Source: MedAcidi-G1 sp002713545 (lineage in GTDB: Bacteria > Actinomycetota > Acidimicrobiia > Acidimicrobiales > MedAcidi-G1). From it: DNA of 35,674 nucleotides. Positions within the stretch are counted from its first letter, which is position 1; the number at the start of each line of letters is the position of its first letter. The translations under genes were made by a program, and so were the position numbers. The notes beneath the pieces were generated by a model that saw only the letters and a list, made by a program, of their open reading frames with translations, did no database searches and had not been told where the DNA came from. The stretch covers positions 1-35,674 of the forward strand of contig CAXGYF010000015.1 of assembly GCA_964013895.1 (NCBI GenBank), given 5' to 3'. Positions 1-8,077 of the stretch are shown here, one piece after another.

Positions 1-307
1 AAACATCTCTGGTCAAATTCAGAAAGATTAACGTTCACCTAATTAACTTAGAGGAAAGTCGTCAAAGAAACTTTCTAGAGGATTATAAATAACGAAACTT
101 TTTCGTTGCAACATAACTTGGTTAGTGGAATTTCAGGAATCGTAATGTTAATAGTTAGTGCGACTTCCTAGCGGGGGTGGTGCCCGTCGAATACTGCCAC
201 CTATAGATACGCACAGTTGTTCACCTCGATAGCCAACAGACTTATGAAAACTTTTTATACAACCATCCAGTAAAGTAGTAAATATGCAACCTAATGAATT
301 ATCAGGA

Positions 308-553
308 ATGAAAGTGTGGATCGACCAAGATCTTTGCACAGGTGACGGACTCTGCGAAGAGATAGCGCCTTCGGTTTTCTTTGGTCATGAGGATGGTCTT
401 TTCTACGTCAAGGAAGATGGTTCCGAAACACCGAGAGAACCAACTCACAAGATGAGTGAAATGGTGGATGTTAAGCCTGAGAATGTTGAGGCAGTAATAG
501 AAGCTGCTGATGAGTGTCCGGGTGAATGTATTTTCCTAGAGATTTCCGAATAA
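308..553 (+). CDS. [3Fe-4S] ferredoxin of the actinobacterial P450-partner type
   Basis: Small acidic electron carrier in the cytosol. From the start chosen here (ATG at 308, 81 residues) the protein opens MKVWIDQDLCTGDGLC, the usual opening of single-cluster ferredoxins that feed cytochromes P450. Visible ligands are C10 and C16 in CTGDGLC and C70 in ECPGEC. The usual second cysteine is replaced by Asp (CxxDxxC), which points to a [3Fe-4S] rather than a [4Fe-4S] cluster. An upstream in-frame ATG at 284 would add eight residues that the family lacks; neither start has a convincing Shine-Dalgarno. No P450 or ferredoxin reductase lies in this window, so the partner is unknown. It converges with the LysM lipoprotein gene. 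The family call is firm; the partner is inference. Confidence 0.85.
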   Translation: MKVWIDQDLCTGDGLCEEIAPSVFFGHEDGLFYVKEDGSETPREPTHKMSEMVDVKPENVEAVIEAADECPGECIFLEISE

Positions 554-661
554 CTAGACCCAGAACTAAAACTCTTAAACTTGTGAGTGAAGTAGTTACG
601 TTAGGTAAAAAGTTTCTATAGAAAGTTTTCTAGAAGCTTAATAGAAGGAGTCTTACTTTCG

Positions 662-1285
662 TTAACAAACCGGATCTTCTTCTTGTTGTTCCGAGGAAGT
701 TTGACCACTTATTGTTAATTCTTGCCCCACGAAAAGAAGATTGGGATCAGTGATGTCATTTATTGACATAATTTCGTCGACCGTAACACCTTCTCGTTTT
801 GCTATTTTTGAAAGCGAATCACCTGATTCTACAATGATTTTTACTGTCAATTCTTCTGTTTCATCTGTCTCAATCTCAACTTCTTTTTCAGGGTCGATAA
901 GCATTATGACTTGTCCTACATAGATTGAGTTCACATTACAGATGCCATTTATTCTCGCGAGCTTTTCGGATGTGGTCCCGTTCGCTTTGGCGATCTCTGA
1001 TAATGAGTCTCCAGCTGCTACTGTCACCGATTCAGGCTGTGTTTCCTTAGGTTCAAGTGCAATCGTCGTTGTAGTCGTGATTTCAACGGCCACCGGAACA
1101 ATAGTTGCCGGTGCGGCATAGGTGGTAGTTGTCATCGGAACCGTAGTCGATAGATCCATAAGAGTCGTAGTGGTTGGAGCCATGGTGGGCGGCACCAAAA
1201 CAGGCTCGTCTTCCCCTCCGCCACAAGCGCTCATAATAAGCAGAGAAAGTCCAATTAGCAAAAACCCGACTTTATTTAGTCTCAT
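662..1285 (-). CDS. Lipoprotein with two LysM domains
   Basis: Predicted cell-envelope lipoprotein of 207 residues. The N-terminus has two basic residues, a hydrophobic stretch (about 7-18) and a lipobox-like MSAC with lipidation Cys21. A Thr/Pro-rich linker with several TTTT runs follows (about 32-80), typical of exported Acidimicrobiia proteins. Then come two LysM repeats at about 87-130 and 148-192, each with the GDSLS.IAK...G.T pattern, joined by an acidic linker. LysM binds N-acetylglucosamine glycans, so attachment to peptidoglycan is the likely role. No catalytic domain is present. The protein ends in DPVC, an unusual C-terminal cysteine. It lies downstream of the aldolase-dehydrogenase gene with a 58-nt gap, so it may be a separate unit. 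Confidence 0.85.
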   Translation of the reverse strand: MRLNKVGFLLIGLSLLIMSACGGGEDEPVLVPPTMAPTTTTLMDLSTTVPMTTTTYAAPATIVPVAVEITTTTTIALEPKETQPESVTVAAGDSLSEIAKANGTTSEKLARINGICNVNSIYVGQVIMLIDPEKEVEIETDETEELTVKIIVESGDSLSKIAKREGVTVDEIMSINDITDPNLLFVGQELTISGQTSSEQQEEDPVC

Positions 1286-1343
1286 AACTAAAGCATAGGT
1301 TCATGGGTGTGACAGTTTCGCGCACCCCCTACAAAATTTATTT

Positions 1344-3332
1344 TTAGATTACTCTGTCACTTCCTCCGTCAGTGGGAACAGAAGCTCCTGTTGTTGTAGA
1401 GAAATCATCGGTACAAAGTGAAATTGCTGAACGTGCTACCGCTGCAGATGTCACTTCAACCGAAAGAAGGTTTCTTTTTTTATATTCCTCAGGGGTAATC
1501 CCATAGTTTGAAGCTCTTTCCACAATAAGTTCTTCACTCCATAGTCCTGTATCAAAAACCGCATCCGGATGAACTAGATTGACGCGTGTTTTATTAGACG
1601 CCCATTCCAAAGCTGCCACTCTACACAATTGCTGTAAAGCCGCCTTCGAGGCTGAATATGCCGCAGCCCCCTTACCCGGTGCCGGCACATTTTTTGAACC
1701 GATTACGGCGACTCTTCCTCCTATAGGAGACAAAGCTAACAAAGGGCCGATGCGTCCAAACAACAACTGTACCGAGTCAACATTAACTGACATAACTCTT
1801 CGCCATTCTTCTGAATCGAGATCTTCAATAGATTCTGAGTTTCCAAAAATTCCTGCTGCCACCACAGCAATGTCTAGACCACCAAATCTTTCGACGCCTA
1901 TCTTGATTGCTTCATCGATCTCTTCAGATTTTGTTACGTCAGCTTCGATACCTATCCAGTCATCTCCGGCAAAAACTTGATCTACCTCTGGACTCAAATC
2001 AACACCTATGACTGCACTTCCTAATTGTTTGAGTTGCTCTGCACATGCCCTGCCGATTCCAGAAGCAGCACCTGTAACTAGTGATACCGTTCCACTCAAT
2101 TCCGGAGGTTTACCCGATTTAAGCAGTTTGGCTTGTTCTAAATCCCAGTATTCAACATCGAACAGTTCCTCTCCTGAAAGTGCTTCATAACCCCCAAGGT
2201 GATCCTCTGATCTACACAGAACAGGAATAGTGTGATGATAAATATCAGCTGCTATTTGTGCATCTTTAGACGTGAAGCCCGCAGTAAGCATTCCAATCTC
2301 AGGATCTAGAACTATTCGCGGAGCAGGATCTATTTCTGTAAATTCGGTCCTTATCCTATGACGAAATTCTTCCACATAAGACCCATACTCTTTCACGTAG
2401 CGATCCAGTGAATCTTGACTTGCCCCCACCATCGGGAACCGTTTTGTTCGAATTATGTGGTCAGGCGTTAATGGGCCTCTGCGAGCAAGATCTGCATAGT
2501 CATCGCGCTGTACAAAATCTGCCACCTGGTCATCGACATGCCGCCTAACTATCATTGGTTTCCCAGCTATTTTCGACATCTGTGAACGCAATCGTGCTAA
2601 ATCAGTTAGAAGAATTTCTGCTGTTAAAGCATTTTCTTTTCGTGAATCAACGGGTGCCTCTTTATCCAGCCATGCTTCAGCTTTTCCTATTAATTGCATG
2701 TGCATTTCATAAGCCGTTTGTGAATCATCCCCAAAAGTAAAAAGACCATGATTCAGAAGAACCATGCCTTTGGTCCCATCGTGAAACTGCGACGCCCAGT
2801 TTTCTCTGACTTCTTGAGCTAAATCGAACCCCGGCATAACGTAAGGAATAACAATTACTTCGTCACCAAATATGCTTCTTACGACTTCATCGGGAGCGTT
2901 CATACCTGCCAAATTTGTGAGGGTAACAATTACGTCCGCGTGGGAATGCTGCACCGCTCTAAAAGGAATAAACGCATGAAGTAAAGTTTCAACTGAAGGG
3001 TTCGGAGACCCTGGATCTAATTTCGCTGCGGACAACTCACGCATCATGTCTACATCACTTAATTCTCTTAGCTCTAAAAGCTGTTTAAGCCTGGGAAGAT
3101 CTAGGGGTGTTAAGCCTGGCACTTCGAGGCTTCCCATGTCCCATCCTGAACCTTTTACGAATATGGCTTCGCGGTCCTTACCGGTTATATCCGAGCGTGA
3201 AGCTTTAACTGAGGAATTGCCACCGCCGTGCAAGACCAAGTTCGTATCGCCACCGATAAGCCGACTGAAATGAGCACAAGCTTCTATTGGATCTTCAGGG
3301 GTTTGCAAGTCAGTTTTTTTAGATTTTTCCAT
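1344..3332 (-). CDS. Bifunctional class II aldolase / short-chain dehydrogenase
   Basis: 662-residue fusion. The N-terminal half (about 15-230) is a class II aldolase/adducin domain: Glu115 is in the catalytic position, the HSH pair H129/H131 plus H195 (LLNHGLF) are zinc ligands. The C-terminal part (about 412-660) is a classical SDR with TGAASGIG at 420-427, Asp445 after the second strand (NAD preference), Ser546, and the Y559-SAS-K563 catalytic pair. This is the architecture of RhaEW-type enzymes, where the aldolase releases DHAP plus lactaldehyde and the SDR acts on the aldehyde. No rhamnose genes are nearby. Instead the start lies 9 nt after the stop of mtnA, so the substrate may be 5-deoxyribulose-1-phosphate or methylthioribulose-1-phosphate (inference). 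The usual database name would be rhamnulose-1-phosphate aldolase/alcohol dehydrogenase. Confidence 0.85.
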   Translation of the reverse strand: MEKSKKTDLQTPEDPIEACAHFSRLIGGDTNLVLHGGGNSSVKASRSDITGKDREAIFVKGSGWDMGSLEVPGLTPLDLPRLKQLLELRELSDVDMMRELSAAKLDPGSPNPSVETLLHAFIPFRAVQHSHADVIVTLTNLAGMNAPDEVVRSIFGDEVIVIPYVMPGFDLAQEVRENWASQFHDGTKGMVLLNHGLFTFGDDSQTAYEMHMQLIGKAEAWLDKEAPVDSRKENALTAEILLTDLARLRSQMSKIAGKPMIVRRHVDDQVADFVQRDDYADLARRGPLTPDHIIRTKRFPMVGASQDSLDRYVKEYGSYVEEFRHRIRTEFTEIDPAPRIVLDPEIGMLTAGFTSKDAQIAADIYHHTIPVLCRSEDHLGGYEALSGEELFDVEYWDLEQAKLLKSGKPPELSGTVSLVTGAASGIGRACAEQLKQLGSAVIGVDLSPEVDQVFAGDDWIGIEADVTKSEEIDEAIKIGVERFGGLDIAVVAAGIFGNSESIEDLDSEEWRRVMSVNVDSVQLLFGRIGPLLALSPIGGRVAVIGSKNVPAPGKGAAAYSASKAALQQLCRVAALEWASNKTRVNLVHPDAVFDTGLWSEELIVERASNYGITPEEYKKRNLLSVEVTSAAVARSAISLCTDDFSTTTGASVPTDGGSDRVI

Positions 3333-3341
3333 CGTCTTACC

Positions 3342-4400
3342 CTACAAAGATGCCCTCGATAGTAAGTCTCCTATTGATGTGGAATAATCGCTTCTTAAAA
3401 CCCCATATTCAGTGATTATTCCGGTAATTAGTTCTGCTGGCGTTACATCAAAAGCGGGATTCCATATATCAACACCTTCTGTGGGCACGTTTGACTTTTC
3501 AACTCCTCGAATTTCGTTAGGATCCCTCTGCTCAATTTCTATGTCCTGACCACTTGATGTTTCGGGATCAAAAGTGGTTATAGGAGCAGCAACATAAAAA
3601 GGTATCCCTGCGTTACGAGCAGAAACAGCATGAGTGAAAGTGCCAATCTTATTGGCCGCATCCCCGTTAGTAGCAATACGGTCAGCCCCCACAACTACGG
3701 CGTCCACGCGACCTGAAGTCATAAGAGAACATGCTGAAGAATCTGGAATAACGGTTACGGATATTCCAGCGTTAGACAACTCCCAAGCAGTAAGCCGTGC
3801 TCCTTGAAGTAGAGGTCTTGTCTCAGATGCGAAAACCTCAACAGGCTGTCCGGCTAGTGCCTTGCCATAAATAACACCTAGAGCTGTGCCTATACCTGTT
3901 GTAGCAAGCCGACCTGCATTGCAATGAGTCATCAGATTTGTATAAGCAGACAATTCCTCAGCTCCATGCCGACCGATTAAATCGCAAGCATCACGATCTT
4001 CAGCAAAAATTTTATTTGCTTCGGCAAGTGCAAATTCGCGGATTTCTTCTTTTGACTTTCCCTCTGCAGCCGTCTTTTGTACACGCTCTACAGCGTAAGA
4101 AAGATTCACAGCTGTGGGTCGCGTTTCTCCTATAGTTTCAGCTGCTTCGTTCATTTCAGAAATGACCTGAGCGACTTCGTTCGCTGTGATTTGGTCAATT
4201 GCTACAACCACTCCATAGGCTCCACATGCACCTATAGCTGGAGCTCCTCGGATCGCCAACCTTTTAATAGCGTCAACTACATCTTCAACTGTTTTCAGTC
4301 GTATTACTTTTAACTCGTCCGGTAATAACGTCTGATCAATTATCTCTATCTCTTCACCCGTCCAATTAATTGTCGGTGGGTTGTCAATCGAAATGCTCAT
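3342..4400 (-). CDS. mtnA: S-methyl-5-thioribose-1-phosphate isomerase (MtnA)
   Basis: 352 residues, full length. MtnA converts methylthioribose-1-phosphate (and in DHAP-shunt organisms 5-deoxyribose-1-phosphate) to the ketose phosphate. Family hallmarks are RGAPAIG at 51-57, THCNAG with catalytic Cys160, and GADRIATNGD with Asp240; both catalytic residues fall at the same numbers as in the Bacillus subtilis enzyme. The start has a good Shine-Dalgarno (AGGAG, about 8 nt upstream) directly preceded by a 16-bp palindrome. It is first in an operon with the aldolase-SDR fusion. No mtnB, mtnC, mtnD, mtnK or mtnP is in the window, which favours a shunt over the full methionine salvage cycle, though those genes may lie elsewhere. 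Confidence 0.93.
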   Translation of the reverse strand: MSISIDNPPTINWTGEEIEIIDQTLLPDELKVIRLKTVEDVVDAIKRLAIRGAPAIGACGAYGVVVAIDQITANEVAQVISEMNEAAETIGETRPTAVNLSYAVERVQKTAAEGKSKEEIREFALAEANKIFAEDRDACDLIGRHGAEELSAYTNLMTHCNAGRLATTGIGTALGVIYGKALAGQPVEVFASETRPLLQGARLTAWELSNAGISVTVIPDSSACSLMTSGRVDAVVVGADRIATNGDAANKIGTFTHAVSARNAGIPFYVAAPITTFDPETSSGQDIEIEQRDPNEIRGVEKSNVPTEGVDIWNPAFDVTPAELITGIITEYGVLRSDYSTSIGDLLSRASL

Positions 4401-4411
4401 GCAATCACTCC

Positions 4412-4427
4412 TAGAATTTAAATTCTA
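4412..4427. promoter_or_regulatory. 16-bp AT-rich perfect palindrome upstream of mtnA
   Basis: TAGAATTTAAATTCTA reads the same on both strands. It lies in the short intergenic space between mtnA (minus) and the DinB-like gene (plus), immediately 5' of the mtnA Shine-Dalgarno. It could be a repressor operator or a weak hairpin masking the ribosome site. Both roles are inference; only the palindrome is seen. Confidence 0.3.
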
Positions 4428-4478
4428 TTCCCTCCGCTAGCAGTATGTGTCACCTATTCACCTATCGTCGTGCTTAAT

Positions 4479-5297
4479 ATGAATTCTCAAGAACAACCAT
4501 CAATAAACGTGATTGACGCTCTACGAGCGAACCATGATGACTTGCAGGAATTTTTCAACTCCCTCACAGAAGAGGAATGGAAAATGTCTAGTGCTTGTGA
4601 GGGATGGCGTGTCCAAGATGTGTTTGCGCATATTACGAGCAACTTGAAACAATTCGCGGATCCCGACCCACCAGCGGACGAACAGGAACAGCTTGATGCT
4701 GAACAAGCAATGGAAGCACTCGTCACTCCCCGTAAGGACTGGACACCTGAAGAACTTGTCGAAGAGTATTACAAATATTTTGAACCTGCTTTAAATGTCT
4801 TTTCAAGCTTACTCGAAGAACCAACTGCCTCTATAGAACAGCAACTATCTGATCTCGGAACATACCAACTTAGATGGTTACCTTACGCTTTTTGTTTCGA
4901 TCATTACTGTCATCTACACCACGATATGACCGCTCCTGGAGGTCCTATTGAAAGAGATCTTCCCTCACCAGATGATCTGAGGCTTGCTCCAGGCATTGAA
5001 TGGATGCTTGCCGGCTTGCCACAAATGTGTTCTAAAGATCTAGCCACTCTGAAGAAACCAATACTTCTTAGGTTGACTGGACCTGGCGGAGGAGAATGGA
5101 TTTTACATAACTCTGATGAGAGTGAACTCATCCAAATCGATGACTATTCGGAACAAGAGATATCTGCCATTATCACTTCAACGAGTCATGATTTTGTTTC
5201 ATGGGCAACACATAGGTCCTCTTGGGAAGATCACTGCACTTTTGAAGGCGACATGGAGTATATTTCATCTCTGATCGGATCAATAAACATTATTTGA
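4479..5297 (+). CDS. Maleylpyruvate isomerase-like mycothiol-dependent (DinB-fold) protein
   Basis: 272 residues from ATG 4479; a GTG at 4470 is an alternative that adds three residues. The N-terminal domain (about 10-155) has the four-helix DinB/MDMPI_N pattern, with the SACEGWRVQDVFAHI signature. Candidate metal ligands are H51 and a DxxxH pair (D141, H145), comparable to His-Glu-His in corynebacterial maleylpyruvate isomerase. The C-terminal part (about 180-270) resembles the SCP2-like MDMPI_C domain. Such proteins are thiol (mycothiol)-dependent isomerases, transferases or hydrolases, typical of actinobacteria. The substrate is unknown. A COG3618 amidohydrolase follows 62 nt downstream on the same strand, so the two may share a catabolic task. 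Confidence 0.75.
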   Translation: MNSQEQPSINVIDALRANHDDLQEFFNSLTEEEWKMSSACEGWRVQDVFAHITSNLKQFADPDPPADEQEQLDAEQAMEALVTPRKDWTPEELVEEYYKYFEPALNVFSSLLEEPTASIEQQLSDLGTYQLRWLPYAFCFDHYCHLHHDMTAPGGPIERDLPSPDDLRLAPGIEWMLAGLPQMCSKDLATLKKPILLRLTGPGGGEWILHNSDESELIQIDDYSEQEISAIITSTSHDFVSWATHRSSWEDHCTFEGDMEYISSLIGSINII

Positions 5298-5359
5298 TGA
5301 AAAAATTACGGAGTCAATCACGCATACGATTTCTAGCTTTAATAAAGGAATAGTTCTCC

Positions 5360-6370
5360 ATGAATGCAAATCGCTTAACTGTCCCCGGGCCTGATTGGCA
5401 TGAACAAGTCCAGGAGAAAGTTTTGGAGCCTGATATTCCTATTGTTGATCCTCATCATCACCTGTGGAGGAGACTAGAGCTTGATTATTTATTAGAGGAT
5501 TTGCAAAATGACACCCAGTCCGGTCATGACATTAGAAAAACTGTTTTCGTTGAATGCAGTGCCTCATATCGGGACTCTGGCCCTGAACATCTCAAACCCG
5601 TTGGTGAAACAGAGTTTGTAGCAGAAATAGCTGAAGAATCAAAAGAGCAGTCAAAACCTTTAATTGCTGGAATAGTCGCCCATGCAGATCTGACACTGGG
5701 AGCAAGTGTTGAAGAAGTTCTCGAAGCCCATGAAGGAGCAGGTAGAGGGCTGTTTCGCGGCATCAGGCATGCTTTGGCACATTCTAAACATCCGGAACAT
5801 ATGACTATTGTTGGGCGGTCTCCAGCAGGTCTTTATGAAAATAAAAATTTTCAAGAAGGTGTCCGCACTCTGGGGCGTCTCGGTTACACATATGAGAGCT
5901 GGCATTTTCACTACCAGAATAAAGAGTTTCTGGAAGTAGCTGCTTCAGCTCCTGAGACGACAATAATTCTTGACCATTTCGGGACGCCTCTCGGCGTGGG
6001 TCCTTATGAAAATGAACGGGAAGAAATTTTTGAGCAATGGTGTAAAGATATTGCCGAAATTTCTGTGTTGCCTAATGTATACGCGAAATTGGGTGGCTTA
6101 TCGATGCCTGATAACGGATTCAGTTGGCACCTTGGAGATCGACCTCCGACATCTGATGAATTAGTGGGTGCACAGAAACGATATTACGAACACACAATTG
6201 AATGTTTCGGTCCAGATAGGTGCATGTTTGAGAGTAATTTTCCTGTTGACAGACTTTCGATCTCTTACCATGTTCTGTATAACGCTTTTAAGAAAATAGT
6301 CTCGCATTTTTCAGATTCTGAAAAACTAGAAATGTTCAACGGGACAGCTTCTCGCGTTTATAACCTCTGA
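5360..6370 (+). CDS. Amidohydrolase family 2 (COG3618) TIM-barrel metal-dependent hydrolase
   Basis: 336 residues. An amidohydrolase-2 barrel: the strand-1 metal motif D30-PHHH-LW is near the N-terminus, ILDHFGTP supplies the mid-protein Asp/His motif, and FESNFPVDR is the strand-8 type motif. Members hydrolyse sugar lactones (rhamnono-, fucono-lactonase), 2-pyrone-4,6-dicarboxylate and similar cyclic or carboxylated substrates. The exact substrate cannot be read here. AAAGGA about 10 nt upstream of the ATG is a plausible ribosome site. The stop is separated by one base from the stop of the convergent serine hydrolase. Confidence 0.85.
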   Translation: MNANRLTVPGPDWHEQVQEKVLEPDIPIVDPHHHLWRRLELDYLLEDLQNDTQSGHDIRKTVFVECSASYRDSGPEHLKPVGETEFVAEIAEESKEQSKPLIAGIVAHADLTLGASVEEVLEAHEGAGRGLFRGIRHALAHSKHPEHMTIVGRSPAGLYENKNFQEGVRTLGRLGYTYESWHFHYQNKEFLEVAASAPETTIILDHFGTPLGVGPYENEREEIFEQWCKDIAEISVLPNVYAKLGGLSMPDNGFSWHLGDRPPTSDELVGAQKRYYEHTIECFGPDRCMFESNFPVDRLSISYHVLYNAFKKIVSHFSDSEKLEMFNGTASRVYNL

Positions 6371-6371
6371 C

Positions 6372-7553
6372 CTACAGGCAAGAACGTATGGCTTCTATCA
6401 GTGATGCGGTTCGAGGATCTCCCATTACTGATGTGCCCATTTGATTCATGACATAACCAAAACCGACCTGATTATCTAAATCTCCGAATGCTAGAGACCC
6501 TCCCGCTCCTGAGTGGCCAAAAGATTCTTCGGTCAACATGGGGCTAGCTTCCAAAGATCTCATGAAACCCATCCCCCAACCTGAATCAACTACTAGCACC
6601 AGATCAGGACCTCGAGAACTTTCTTCTTTTGTTCTCATAACTGTTTCGTCATTAATAAGCCTTACACCATCAACCTCTCCTACGCAGGCCGCGTAAATGC
6701 GAGCCAATGCACGTGCTTCGCTTATTCCACCTGCTGCTGGTATTTCGGCTGCGTGAACTTGTCTGCTGTTAAAAATGTCAAGTGCATTCGGGTTGAAAGG
6801 GTCGTATGCGTCTCCTTTGAGCATTGCTCCGTCCATAGTTAAAGCGCGCCAGCCAAGAGTTCCGGTTCCAATTATTGAATCAACCAATTCTTGAATCATC
6901 GGGTCATCCACAGCAGAGGCCTCAACTATAGGTGCAACCCTATGTTCTTCTGATTCTGGTAAGCCAATGAAAGAATCGACACCCAAAGGTTTTACGACTT
7001 CCTCGTCAAAAAATTTACTTATAGGTCTACCATCTATTCGCTTAATTATTTCACCCACGAGCCAACCGTAAGTAAGAGCGTGATAACCGTTACTGGTACC
7101 GGGTTCCCAAAGTGGAACCTGCTTTTCCAACGCCCTTAGAACAGGTTCTTTCTCGCATATTTCATCTAATGTGAGTTCGACATCTACTGAAGCAAGTCCA
7201 GCTTGATGGTTCATACACTGGGCGACAGTTATTCCCTCTTTTCCGCCTTGAGCAAATTCTGGCCAATAATGGGAGACAGGAGTTTCGTAGTCAAGTTCAC
7301 CTCGTTCGTAGAGCATTGCTGCACAAATAGCGGCCAGACCTTTAGTAGTTGAGAAATGAAGTTGCAAAGTGTCGCGTTCCCAAGAGCGTCCTGATTCGAC
7401 ATCAGCAACACCTCCCCAAATGTCGACGACATTTTTACCTTCTACATAAAGACAGAAAGCTGCTCCTATTTCTTCGAATTGTTCAAAATTGTTCGAAAAT
7501 GCTTCAGCTACCGCTTCATAACCTTGTGAGACTTCACCATTTATTTCTGTCAT
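6372..7553 (-). CDS. Serine hydrolase, beta-lactamase/EstB family
   Basis: 393 residues, beta-lactamase-related fold (PF00144). The nucleophile motif is S68-TT-K71 (SxxK) in LHFSTTKGL. Y157 in GYHALTYGW fits the YxN-like second motif, and the FGHSGAGG stretch near residue 345 occupies the place of the third KTG-type motif (HxG form, usual in esterases). No signal peptide is visible, so it is probably a cytosolic esterase or amidase rather than a secreted beta-lactamase or DD-peptidase. It is monocistronic as far as can be seen, downstream of the tRNA-Leu gene on the same strand. Confidence 0.85.
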   Translation of the reverse strand: MTEINGEVSQGYEAVAEAFSNNFEQFEEIGAAFCLYVEGKNVVDIWGGVADVESGRSWERDTLQLHFSTTKGLAAICAAMLYERGELDYETPVSHYWPEFAQGGKEGITVAQCMNHQAGLASVDVELTLDEICEKEPVLRALEKQVPLWEPGTSNGYHALTYGWLVGEIIKRIDGRPISKFFDEEVVKPLGVDSFIGLPESEEHRVAPIVEASAVDDPMIQELVDSIIGTGTLGWRALTMDGAMLKGDAYDPFNPNALDIFNSRQVHAAEIPAAGGISEARALARIYAACVGEVDGVRLINDETVMRTKEESSRGPDLVLVVDSGWGMGFMRSLEASPMLTEESFGHSGAGGSLAFGDLDNQVGFGYVMNQMGTSVMGDPRTASLIEAIRSCL

Positions 7554-7590
7554 AATTCTCTTATTTAACCTTGCCGAAAATCAATCTGAG

Positions 7591-7673
7591 TGCCCGAGGT
7601 GGGAGTCGAACCCACATGATCTTTCAATCCAAGGATTTTAAGTCCTCTGCGTATGCCGTTCCGCCACTCGGGC
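7591..7673 (-). tRNA. tRNA-Leu (UAA anticodon)
   Basis: The minus strand folds as a class II tRNA. The acceptor arm is GCCCGAG/CTCGGGC with discriminator A, the anticodon loop is CTTAAAA giving anticodon TAA, a long variable arm follows as expected for leucine, and the T arm is GTGGG-TTCGACT-CCCAC. The 3' CCA is not encoded, so it must be added by the CCA-adding enzyme. The gene stands alone between the serine hydrolase and a small conserved gene. Confidence 0.95.
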
Positions 7674-7745
7674 TTCTATCAATGGTTACGCTAGCGAAAC
7701 TCTTGCAACAACACTTCAAAAATAGAAAAGTTTTGTTTTATACTT

Positions 7746-8042
7746 CTACGCTGCTTCTTCGCATGCGTCTATTGAAGACCATAAAAGAGCCCTGAAAGAA
7801 TCTGATCTATTTTTGTCGAGCCTGTTAGCGACTAAGACACCTTCAATCATGTCAGAGATAACTGCACTATAGGGACGACCGCTAAAAGAGACTGAAACAA
7901 CCGAAAAATCAGTACCTCTCCTTATTGATCTGTGAACTTCGCCAATTTTGGGAGGGCTACGAAAAGTCGGAACTGACAATTTATGACTTCGCGCTACTTG
8001 ACCTATGATCCTGGCAGTTTCTGCAAACATAAAACTTGTCAT
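7746..8042 (-). CDS. Small conserved protein with FRSPP and IRR motifs
   Basis: About 98 residues. I do not know a function. The text FRSPPKIGEVHRSIRR is followed by a strand-rich VVSVSFSGRPYSAVISDM and an amphipathic IEGVLVANRL helix. This pattern recalls a small uncharacterised protein family I associate with actinobacteria (memory, not checked). There is no signal peptide or membrane segment, and the C-terminus is acidic. The start is uncertain: ATG at 8042 is used here, with ATG 8057 (better spaced GGA upstream) and ATG 8030 as alternatives. It is divergent from the RecB-like nuclease with only about 20-50 nt between starts, so the pair probably share a control region. The longer open frame extending to 8189 would overlap the nuclease and is rejected. 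Confidence 0.6.
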   Translation of the reverse strand: MTSFMFAETARIIGQVARSHKLSVPTFRSPPKIGEVHRSIRRGTDFSVVSVSFSGRPYSAVISDMIEGVLVANRLDKNRSDSFRALLWSSIDACEEAA

Positions 8043-8077
8043 CTCTCTGTTTTTCATACTTTTCCAGTATCCCAAGC

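Noticed and set aside
91..107. Hairpin AACGAAA-CTT-TTTCGTT in the gene-free first 283 bases
   Set aside because: The stem is only 7 bp and AT-rich and has no following T-run, so it is not a convincing terminator. I see no gene, RNA or other element in positions 1-283.
613..635. Palindromes TTTCTATAGAAA and TTCTAGAA between the convergent ferredoxin and LysM genes
   Set aside because: Short and AT-rich, without a GC stem plus U-tract; a terminator cannot be claimed.
6372..7553. Antibiotic-resistance beta-lactamase
   Set aside because: The SxxK and HxG motifs and the lack of a signal peptide fit EstB-like esterases better than a secreted beta-lactamase.
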